Shown: positions 1-5,221 of the stretch, piece after piece | How the letters are laid out: each line of letters starts with the position of its first letter | Position numbering within the stretch: the stretch's first letter is position 1 | Assembly (NCBI GenBank): GCA_937877565.1 | Contig: CALFJB010000073.1 | Span: forward strand, 1 to 8,199 | Length of the DNA stretch: 8,199 nucleotides | Reading direction: 5' to 3' | From: an uncultured Selenomonadales bacterium | Lineage (GTDB): Bacteria; Bacillota; Negativicutes; Selenomonadales; Selenomonadaceae | The notes under the pieces: generated by a model | Told to the model about the DNA's origin: nothing | The model's database searches: none | The model's input: only the letters and a program-made list of their open reading frames with translations | Translations under genes and position numbers: made by a program

Positions 1-55
1 TCAGGATACCGTATGCTCATTCTCAGGATACCGTATGCTCATTCTCAGGATACCG
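1..55. repeat. Origin iterons (left end, about 2.5 copies)
   Basis: Tandem direct repeats with a 22-bp period. The 18-bp core ctcattctcaggataccg is complete at 16-33 and 38-55, and 1-11 is the right part of another copy. Cores are separated by the 4-bp spacer tatg. A 22-bp period equals two helical turns, as is usual for iterons bound by plasmid Rep initiators. The array lies just past the rep stop codon. These 55 bases are identical to 8145-8199, so the two ends are probably the same piece of a circular molecule. Calling them Rep binding sites is inference from period and position. Confidence 0.85.
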
Positions 56-92
56 CTTGTAATGATAGAAATTACAGGTAAACATATCTGAT

Positions 93-1031
93 TTATTGGG
101 ATTTAGTTGATTTTTCTCTGGACGGATAGTTTAAAATTTTAAAATGAATGGAAGAATCAATCCATTTTTGATAAATATAATCTATGTTAGTCGTGTAATT
201 CCATTCTAAAAAGTTAATTTGTTTCAAATAATTCATATTTAATTCGAGCGGCTGAATAATTAATTGCTTTATTTGTCGTCCTTTACTTTTAACTTGCTCA
301 TAAGTAGGAATATTGGTAGATTCAAGCAATATTTTTACTGATATAATGTTAGCATTGGATTTAGAGAAATTCATATTGTGGTGTAAAAGTAGTCGCCTTG
401 CCAGTTTGTAAGCGTGAGAATGAAGTTTCAAATTGATTTTAAATAATTGTAAATCAAAGGGCATAATATAGGTTTTAGAGAGGTATCTTAAAAAATTGAC
501 ATTAAAGATGATGGAATAAGTACCAGTAGATTTATCTCTGGTAACAGTATCAGTAATTCTAAAGAAATAATATTCCGATTCAGATTTATTCTTTCTTATA
601 AAGTGAGTATCAGAGAATTCAACACTGATGTGAGTAATGACATTTAAAGCAGTGCGTAATTGCTCAATGGCACGAGTTTTATTACTCTTTATATTACACA
701 AGGTCATATATTCTTTAAGAGTAATAGAAACGCATTGAAATTTCTTGAAATCGCTATCAGACATTTCTTTTTTGTATGGAAGTATTGGGGTTAATTTGAG
801 AATGAAAATGTCAAAAACACGTTGAACAATGGTATCACATTTAAAAGGAGTAGGTAAGGAATTTATACCGTCAGCAGAGAATTTAACATTATTGACAATA
901 GCATTAGCGTTATTAGCAAATCTATCGAAATGAAAAGATTGTTCTGATAACATATGAAAAGCATTAGTGAGTTTACCTTGTAAAATATTTTGATAATTAT
1001 TGTCAATGTTATTTTCGTTAGAAATAACCAT
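93..1031 (-). CDS. rep: Plasmid replication initiator protein (Rep), 312 aa
   Basis: Probable initiator of theta-type plasmid replication, which would bind the nearby iterons and open the origin. The ATG at 1031-1029 is chosen because GGAGG (1042-1046) lies 10 nt upstream; the frame is open further upstream, but only from a TTG without a ribosome site. The protein is basic and looks like two winged-helix domains. The first (about residues 60-200) has a helix-turn-helix-like stretch around ITLKEYMTLCNIKSNKTR (103-120). The second (about 205-300) contains SHAYKLARRLLLHH (205-218) and the pattern ILLESTNIPTYEQVKSK followed by QLIIQPLE, a layout I associate with iteron-plasmid initiators of anaerobic Bacillota. 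I cannot assign the exact Pfam family by eye. It is the last gene before the iterons and has its own promoter and a structured leader that probably sets its expression. No terminator is visible after the stop codon. Confidence 0.85.
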   Translation of the reverse strand: MVISNENNIDNNYQNILQGKLTNAFHMLSEQSFHFDRFANNANAIVNNVKFSADGINSLPTPFKCDTIVQRVFDIFILKLTPILPYKKEMSDSDFKKFQCVSITLKEYMTLCNIKSNKTRAIEQLRTALNVITHISVEFSDTHFIRKNKSESEYYFFRITDTVTRDKSTGTYSIIFNVNFLRYLSKTYIMPFDLQLFKINLKLHSHAYKLARRLLLHHNMNFSKSNANIISVKILLESTNIPTYEQVKSKGRQIKQLIIQPLELNMNYLKQINFLEWNYTTNIDYIYQKWIDSSIHFKILNYPSREKSTKSQ

Positions 1032-1142
1032 TAAAAATACGCCTCCAAGAATTGACACAAGGAGACGTATTTGATACAATAAAGATGTAAATGGAGAAAA
1101 GTGTATCTACGTCTCTTGTGTGCATTATTTGATTATCTGAAC
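1032..1142 (-). promoter_or_regulatory. rep mRNA leader with alternative stems (RNA switch)
   Basis: From the predicted start near 1142 the leader is about 110 nt. In mRNA order, segment 1 (1121-1108, ACACAAGAGACGUA) can pair with segment 2 (1069-1055, UACGUCUCCUUGUGU): 14 pairs with one bulged C. This is extended by GAUACA (1107-1102) with UGUAUC (1078-1073), leaving a 23-nt loop at 1079-1101. Segment 2 (1072-1061, AAAUACGUCUCC) can instead pair with segment 3 (1046-1035, GGAGGCGUAUUU): 12 pairs including one U-G, with a 14-nt loop. Segment 3 contains the rep Shine-Dalgarno, so pairing 2:3 would block translation. The 2:3 stem is also followed by a short U run, so weak transcription attenuation is possible. 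The pairings are read directly from the sequence; the switching role is inferred. Confidence 0.75.
1052..1080 (+). promoter_or_regulatory. Promoter for antisense RNA to the rep leader
   Basis: TTGACA at 1052-1057, a 17-bp spacer, then TACAAT at 1075-1080: 6/6 and 5/6 matches to the sigma-70 consensus at ideal spacing. It is the strongest promoter I found in the window. It points away from rep, into the rep leader from the opposite strand, and predicts a start near 1087. No sensible reading frame follows it, but a terminator does. Confidence 0.8.
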
Positions 1143-1148
1143 AATAAC

Positions 1149-1177
1149 AGTATAGCATACAAAGAGAAGGTTTTCAA
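1149..1177 (-). promoter_or_regulatory. rep promoter
   Basis: Read on the minus strand: TTGAAA (1177-1172), a 17-bp spacer, then TATACT (1154-1149). A TG one base upstream of the -10 makes it an extended -10 promoter. The predicted start is near 1142, so the transcript contains all three leader segments. It converges on the antisense promoter at 1052-1080, and the two transcripts would overlap by about 55 nt. Confidence 0.75.
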
Positions 1178-1207
1178 TAAATGAATAAGAAGAATTTGTT
1201 GCTAAGG

Positions 1208-1237
1208 AAGTTGTCATCGGAAGGTGACAGCTTTTTT
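1208..1237 (+). terminator. Rho-independent terminator of the antisense RNA
   Basis: Stem 1209-1218 (agttgtcatc) with 1223-1232 (ggtgacagct): 10 pairs including two G-U, closed by a GGAA tetraloop (1219-1222) and followed by six T at 1232-1237. It works only in the plus direction, because on the minus strand no T run follows the hairpin. Nothing else in this gap is transcribed rightwards, so it independently supports the antisense RNA. Confidence 0.8.
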
Positions 1238-1257
1238 AGTGTTCAGAAATAAGAAAA

Positions 1258-3498
1258 TTACATTTGAAGTTCAGCTTCTTCCATTTTTTTAATAAGAGCC
1301 TTTTTTTCAGCTTCCGTTAGAAAAACCCAATCAGTGTGCATATGTAAACGACCAACAGCAGGCAAGGCAGATTCATCGCATATAAGAGCATCGGCAATAA
1401 CAGAAGCAATGGATTTATTATCAGAAGGTTGCTTGTTGCTGGGATAGTTTTGAGGGAAGAATTTATAAATATTCTCTGCTCTTTCTTTGTTAAGTTGCGA
1501 TTTGATAGCAAGCAGTTGCTCTTTGGTGTGATTAACAGCGTCAGAAATAAGTTTGTAACGCTGCCCTAAATTTTTATAATCTTGAGCGAGGTTAGAATTT
1601 TTGCGAAGAATACCGATAGCAATCTCATTGATTTTTGTTTTCGTGGCATCAGTTTGCAGAATTTTGTTCAAGCGAGATTGTTCCAAATTGATATTTTTCT
1701 GCTCCTCGTTCAACTTTTGTTGTTGCAGGTCGAGGAGAATTTTTTGTTTAGTGAGAGAGTATTGCATTTGAATAAAATCGGACTTGTTATCATTTGACCA
1801 GTTTCTATCATCAAACTCAATTTTCTGTTGCTGATATGCCTTCATTTTGGAGGACAATTCTTCTAATTGAAGCTGATGGGTGATGATACACTTTCGCAAT
1901 TCCACATCTTTATTTTTGAGGAATAAGCGTTGAGCAATTTTTATTGCACGTTTCGGAGAAATAACTTTTTGCCAGAGAAGATTTTTCTCCTCAATCATTT
2001 TTTCTTTTTCAGCCTTTAAAGATTGATAGTGAGATTTAAGAATGTCAAAAATTTCACGAGTGGAATATGTGTATTTCAACGGTTCATTTGCTTTTTGAGA
2101 CCCTAAAGCCTTTTGTAGAGAGTTAACGGTGTTTTCAAGACGAGAAACGGAATCAAAAAGCCGCTCCCTACTTGCATTGTTATTTCTAAGGAAATGATGA
2201 GTAACAAACTGAATATTTTTCTGATTAGTCAGCAGTTTTTCTTGTAATCTTGAAATGACGGGTTGTATATCGTGAATATTTTTTTCTAAAGAATGAATTT
2301 TATCAGTAGCAGCATTACAAATCTGAAAATAAGCCTCTCGTGCTTCGATTTGATAATCATATTTAGGAAAAGGAAGATTATCAATTAAATCTTCAAGATG
2401 TGCTTTCTGATTAAGAGCTTTATGAAATTCATTGAATACTTTACGCTCTTCTTTGGAAAGATATTGCATTTGAGCTTTTTTCAGTAAATCATTTGAGAAT
2501 GTCAATTCGCGTTTTAAACGATTGACTTCACTTATAGCCATATTCCAATCGATATAGAAAAAACGTGTAAAAATATTTTTTGGATTTTTGTATTCATCGG
2601 AGTTCATGAGATTTTGAGCAGTAGCAACGGCGTTACGAATACGGAATTTAATATTTTCTTCAGCAGTTTTAAAAGAATCAAATTCAGCTTGAAGAATATT
2701 CTTGCAATCATTATTCTTTAATTTTCGCAGAGTTTTTAGCTGTCGTAATTTTGGATTGTTAGAGCGAGCCGCTTGAACTCCAATATAAGATTCAGGATTA
2801 CGATCCAAAATTTTAGAGAGAGCATAATCATCATTTTTAACAGCTTCTGCTTTTTGTGCTTTCAAAGAGCGATGATCGACGCGAATTGAAAATCCATTTT
2901 TCGCTAAAACTTCATTTTGGATTTTTGCAAAGTCAGCGCGAATTTCTTTGAGAAAATTTTTGTCGTGCCATTTTTTATCTTTAGGAGCCCCGTGTTCCCG
3001 TCGTCTTTCAAAGGATATTGATTTTTCATTTTTGAGTGCTTTTGCTGCTCGACGAAAATATTTTGACGCTGGACGCTCCTGTATTTTTTCTACATCGTCG
3101 ATGAGACGTTCAGAGAACATAATGTGAACATGAGGATGATGTTGTCCATCAGAGAGTGTGCCAATTTTATCGTGGATTGCATAAGCGTAATAATGATTCT
3201 TCAAATGAGTGTCTAAAAATTGATGAACAATGTCAATATTTTGAGCCAACAACAATTCATTGGGCAATGATAATTCCAATTCTTTGAAACGACGATTGCC
3301 CTTATCCTCATATCGCGTTGCTGCCTCAAAAAATTTCTGTGGACTGTCTTTTGCCCATTTAGGAAGCCGGTGGGCTTTGAAAATACAATCACTTTTTTCT
3401 TCTTTTTCTCGATTGATGTAATCAACGTGATCTTTTGCTGAAATCTTAGTTCCATTGGGTTTAGTGTCATTCTTCATTCTTAAATGATATGTTGCCAT
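1258..3498 (-). CDS. mobA: MobA/MobL-family (MOBQ) conjugative relaxase, 746 aa
   Basis: Nicks one strand at oriT and pilots it into a recipient using a helper plasmid's secretion system; no type IV secretion genes are present here. The N-terminal 210 residues carry the relaxase domain: candidate catalytic Tyr27 in AKDHVDYINR, a strand with KELELSLPNEL (72-82), and the metal-binding HHPHVHIMFSE (120-130), in which His121, His123 and His125 form the usual histidine cluster. Residues about 270-690 are Lys/Glu/Gln/Leu-rich and look like long coiled coil. The C-terminus ends in a charged helix, TEAEKKALIKKMEEAE. No primase or helicase motif was seen. The start is fixed by AAAGGAGGTC (3516-3507) 9-10 nt upstream of the ATG. 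A 16-bp stem can cover that ribosome site. The oriT candidate lies directly upstream. The MOBQ assignment is confident; the symbol is generic. Confidence 0.9.
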   Translation of the reverse strand: MATYHLRMKNDTKPNGTKISAKDHVDYINREKEEKSDCIFKAHRLPKWAKDSPQKFFEAATRYEDKGNRRFKELELSLPNELLLAQNIDIVHQFLDTHLKNHYYAYAIHDKIGTLSDGQHHPHVHIMFSERLIDDVEKIQERPASKYFRRAAKALKNEKSISFERRREHGAPKDKKWHDKNFLKEIRADFAKIQNEVLAKNGFSIRVDHRSLKAQKAEAVKNDDYALSKILDRNPESYIGVQAARSNNPKLRQLKTLRKLKNNDCKNILQAEFDSFKTAEENIKFRIRNAVATAQNLMNSDEYKNPKNIFTRFFYIDWNMAISEVNRLKRELTFSNDLLKKAQMQYLSKEERKVFNEFHKALNQKAHLEDLIDNLPFPKYDYQIEAREAYFQICNAATDKIHSLEKNIHDIQPVISRLQEKLLTNQKNIQFVTHHFLRNNNASRERLFDSVSRLENTVNSLQKALGSQKANEPLKYTYSTREIFDILKSHYQSLKAEKEKMIEEKNLLWQKVISPKRAIKIAQRLFLKNKDVELRKCIITHQLQLEELSSKMKAYQQQKIEFDDRNWSNDNKSDFIQMQYSLTKQKILLDLQQQKLNEEQKNINLEQSRLNKILQTDATKTKINEIAIGILRKNSNLAQDYKNLGQRYKLISDAVNHTKEQLLAIKSQLNKERAENIYKFFPQNYPSNKQPSDNKSIASVIADALICDESALPAVGRLHMHTDWVFLTEAEKKALIKKMEEAELQM

Positions 3499-3506
3499 AA
3501 AAATAT

Positions 3507-3587
3507 GACCTCCTTTGATGTTACATTAGCATAAAATTTGCTTCTCAAAATCTTATGTTTTTGCTTTTTTATAACATAAAAGAGGTC
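3507..3587 (-). promoter_or_regulatory. Stem hiding the mobA ribosome site
   Basis: In the mRNA, GACCUCUUUUAUGUUA (3587-3572) is complementary to the Shine-Dalgarno segment at 3523-3507, with one bulged C (plus-strand g3517) and one U-G: 16 pairs in all. The intervening 48 nt (3571-3524) form the loop. Any transcript starting above 3587 would fold the AAAGGAGGTC ribosome site away. A transcript starting inside the loop would escape this. I found no convincing promoter in the loop. The complementarity is seen; the regulation is inferred. As DNA, the inverted repeat could also be a protein-binding site. Confidence 0.6.
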
Positions 3588-3622
3588 GTCTAGATTCTTA
3601 TTTTGTTGCATTTTCATTTTTC

Positions 3623-3754
3623 CATTTGCCCAAAATTTTAATTTTGTTGGCAAATGTTCACTTACCACTTATCTTGACAGATAAGTGCGAAAAACCGCAG
3701 GATTGTGCGTTTTTCGACGTGAAAAAATTTGTCGCTAACGCTGAACCTGCGGTT
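3623..3754. other. oriT: Candidate origin of transfer (oriT)
   Basis: Non-coding DNA just upstream of the relaxase gene, dense in inverted repeats. Arms catttgcc/ggcaaatg and caaaatt/aattttg form one hairpin at 3623-3656 with a 2-nt bulge. Cacttatct/agataagtg (3666-3674 and 3679-3687, loop tgac) forms a perfect 9-bp hairpin. Cgaaaaac/gtttttcg and aaccgcagg/cctgcggtt follow. The right arm of the second hairpin runs into taagtgcg (3682-3689), which resembles the core I recall for RSF1010-type (MOBQ) nick sites, though the usual CCCT after it is absent. Position beside mobA and the hairpin-plus-core layout support oriT; the nick position is not established. Confidence 0.5.
3690..3754 (-). terminator. 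Possible terminator of the rpn operon
   Basis: On the minus strand, aaccgcagg (3754-3746) pairs with cctgcggtt (3701-3693), and a T run follows immediately (3694-3690). The GC-rich 9-bp stem and its position 17 bp after the rpn stop codon fit a terminator. The 44-nt loop is longer than usual, and the same bases take part in the oriT-like inverted repeats, so the role is uncertain. Confidence 0.4.
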
Positions 3755-3770
3755 GGCAAGAATATTAAAA

Positions 3771-3980
3771 TTAAATATTATACTGTTGATACAGTTGGTG
3801 ACGGCGAGATTCATTTTCGGCAGCTTCTTGAATTTCTTTGTGCTTGCCATCAGAAAGTAATTTAGAAATCAATTTACCAAGACGATTTTCACCTTCAGCA
3901 CGTCCAGTTTCTTTAGCTTCAATGACATTTTGTTTCCAAACTTTTTTGGCTTCATTCATATTCCATTGAAAATCAATCAT
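3771..3980 (-). CDS. Putative intragenic RpnS-like C-terminal protein, 69 aa
   Basis: In-frame internal start within rpn at Met232 (MIDFQWNMNEAKK), ending at the shared stop codon. AAGGAGAT (3995-3988) lies upstream, with 9 nt between GGAG and the ATG: as good a ribosome site as that of any main gene here. The product would be a short, charged, mostly helical protein without the nuclease residues (EAKETGRAEGE, then LGKLISKLLSDGKHKEI). In E. coli, Rpn nucleases carry such in-frame genes whose small products (RpnS) bind and inhibit the full-length toxin. The site is read from sequence; expression and antitoxin action are inferred by analogy. The caveat is that AAGGAG is also simply the codon pair Lys-Glu. 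Confidence 0.6.
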   Translation of the reverse strand: MIDFQWNMNEAKKVWKQNVIEAKETGRAEGENRLGKLISKLLSDGKHKEIQEAAENESRRHQLYQQYNI

Positions 3981-4673
3981 ATCAAAAATCTCCTTCCGCT
4001 TAGAATTCAAGTAATCCGTCATTATATTATTTTCACAACAAAAATCTACAGCTTCATTTATAGCTTCTTTGATATTCATTCCTGACTTTAGATTACTCTT
4101 TACACGATTAACAAAAGTACAATAATGTTGCAGATAGGAACATTGAGATAATATTTTTTGATTGTTGCCCTCATTCAAATTGAAAAGTTTAACTTTCAAT
4201 TCAAGAAATTCATTATTGCCATAAAACGCATCGGATAATTTCAGAATACGAGATTCCTCTTCATCATCATTTCCATTGTAAAAGACAAAAAACTCAGGAA
4301 TAGGCAGATGTATCAATTCTTCATTATAAACTTTTTCTTTTGCTTTCCTGCTGGCAATGACATTCTTAAAAATTTCAGACGCATAAAAGAAAATCCTTAA
4401 AGGCATATTTTCATTTTTCGTTGACTGATGTTCAATAATGACAAGAAAATGGTTACGAAAAATACAAGACAAATCATTTTTAGACTGTGAAAAGAAAATC
4501 CCGTTCAAAGTATTAATTTCTATTTCATTTGGATCATTGCTATCGGTATCCAGTAAGGCATTACACAAAGACAACAGACGAGTTTTATCATTGAAAAAAT
4601 CTCGAAACATAGAATCACGATATTTTGATCTCACTTTATTTTTTGTTTTACGCTTCGTTTTAGATTTAGCCAT
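3771..4673 (-). CDS. rpn: Rpn-family PD-(D/E)XK nuclease, 300 aa
   Basis: Member of the Rpn (recombination-promoting nuclease, YhgA-like 'putative transposase') family: DNA endonucleases related to transposase domains and, in E. coli, linked to RecA-independent recombination and phage defence. The basic N-terminus (AKSKTKRKTKNK) is followed by the family opening FRDFFNDKTRLLSLCNALL (23-41). Likely catalytic residues are Asp67 in KNDLSCIF and Glu81/Gln83 in VIIEHQS, followed by NMPLRIFFYASEIF (89-102). The C-terminus has the usual EAKETGRAEGE helix and a short tail. About 300 residues is the normal family length, so the gene looks intact. GGGAG lies 7 nt before the ATG. It is last in the antitoxin/helicase operon, 23 bp after the 174-aa gene. 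It contains an internal start for its own C-terminal part. Confidence 0.85.
   Translation of the reverse strand: MAKSKTKRKTKNKVRSKYRDSMFRDFFNDKTRLLSLCNALLDTDSNDPNEIEINTLNGIFFSQSKNDLSCIFRNHFLVIIEHQSTKNENMPLRIFFYASEIFKNVIASRKAKEKVYNEELIHLPIPEFFVFYNGNDDEEESRILKLSDAFYGNNEFLELKVKLFNLNEGNNQKILSQCSYLQHYCTFVNRVKSNLKSGMNIKEAINEAVDFCCENNIMTDYLNSKRKEIFDMIDFQWNMNEAKKVWKQNVIEAKETGRAEGENRLGKLISKLLSDGKHKEIQEAAENESRRHQLYQQYNI
3988..3995 (-). promoter_or_regulatory. Internal ribosome site for the RpnS-like protein
   Basis: AAGGAGAT on the minus strand inside rpn (codons for Lys-Glu-Ile, part of KRKEIFDM). The spacing to the in-frame ATG at 3980-3978 is ideal. The other in-frame Met I checked, Met199 (SGMNIKEA), has an AGGA touching its ATG and is a poor start by comparison. 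Confidence 0.6.
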
Positions 4674-4696
4674 AACAAAACTCCCAACTTTTTGCT

Positions 4697-5221
4697 TTAA
4701 ATTACACGGAATGTAATCATATCATCAAGATTAATACATTCCACATCACAAGGAACATTTCCACGCAATGTAGTTTGTATATGATAAAAATTCAGACACT
4801 TTTTAACATAACTAACAAATTCCTGTGAACGCCGTTTATATCCATATGCTGACAATAGTGTACGAAGTTTCATACGAGTATAACCTGATTCTTCGATATA
4901 CAAAATTCTTATGCGAATTGACTTGAAAAATAAATCGAAATTGAAATCATCTTCTATAAACAATTCATCATCTAACGAATCATTACAATCTGATAATATA
5001 GCTGGAAATTCTTTATCAAACGTCACTTTATCATATAAGTAATGAGACCAGTAGCGAACATCTAATATCCATTGACGATAGTTATTTCGATAATTTGCTA
5101 AAAGAAAACTCCTATCTTCATTCCAAATTCGATTAATGAGTTCATTTGCTCTTCTTTCTGACAAATCGAAATTATCGATTATACAAGCTATATCAAGAGC
5201 ACTGAAAAGTAATTCTTCCAT
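4697..5221 (-). CDS. Unrecognised 174-aa protein coupled to the helicase
   Basis: I do not recognise this protein. It has no signal peptide or membrane segment. It is probably mostly helical, with an N-terminal stretch SERRANELINRIWNEDR (21-37), a Trp/Tyr-rich part (QWILDVRYWSHYLYD), an acidic middle (DDELFIEDDFNFD) and a basic stretch (YTRMKLRTLLSAYGYKRR) that could bind nucleic acid. Its ATG overlaps the helicase stop codon by one base (TAATG), so it is almost certainly translated by coupling and made in proportion to the helicase. The only ribosome-like site (AAGGA) is rather far upstream. The rpn gene follows after 23 bp. A role as partner or inhibitor of the helicase-nuclease is the natural inference from position alone. 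Confidence 0.75.
   Translation of the reverse strand: MEELLFSALDIACIIDNFDLSERRANELINRIWNEDRSFLLANYRNNYRQWILDVRYWSHYLYDKVTFDKEFPAILSDCNDSLDDELFIEDDFNFDLFFKSIRIRILYIEESGYTRMKLRTLLSAYGYKRRSQEFVSYVKKCLNFYHIQTTLRGNVPCDVECINLDDMITFRVI

Larger units (their letters stand above)
1087..1237 (+). ncRNA. Putative antisense (counter-transcript) RNA controlling rep
   Basis: Predicted RNA of about 150 nt, bounded by a consensus promoter (1052-1080) and a Rho-independent terminator (1208-1237), with no credible ORF. Its 5' part (about 1087-1142) is fully complementary to the first half of the rep leader, including the 1079-1101 loop and segment 1. It can form its own stem between 1112-1123 (tctcttgtgtgc) and 1155-1167 (gcatacaaagaga), 12 pairs with one bulge and one G-U, before the terminator hairpin. 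Binding to segment 1 would release segment 2 to cover the rep ribosome site and so lower Rep. This is the logic of plasmid counter-transcript RNAs; transcription itself is inferred. Start and end are approximate. Confidence 0.72.

Noticed and set aside
1..55. Tandem repeats as a CRISPR array
   Set aside because: The 4-bp spacers are identical (tatg) and there are no cas genes. This is an iteron array.
1032..1079. 16-residue N-terminal extension of Rep
   Set aside because: It would start at TTG without a ribosome site and would put the clear GGAGG inside the gene. The ATG at 1031 is better placed.
3675..3680. TTGACA as a plus-strand -35 box
   Set aside because: It overlaps the loop and right arm of the oriT-like hairpin, and no acceptable -10 follows at 16-18 bp.
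4544..4551. cggtatcc, an inverted match to the iteron end
   Set aside because: Only 8 bp, inside the rpn coding region, with no neighbouring copies. Expected by chance.
3771..4673. rpn as an insertion-sequence transposase
   Set aside because: Families annotated 'putative transposase' here are Rpn nucleases. No terminal inverted repeats or target duplication flank the gene, and it sits inside an operon.
4697..5221. The 174-aa protein as the missing RelE/YafQ toxin
   Set aside because: It is about twice the usual toxin length, lies two genes away, and shows no recognisable RelE-like pattern.
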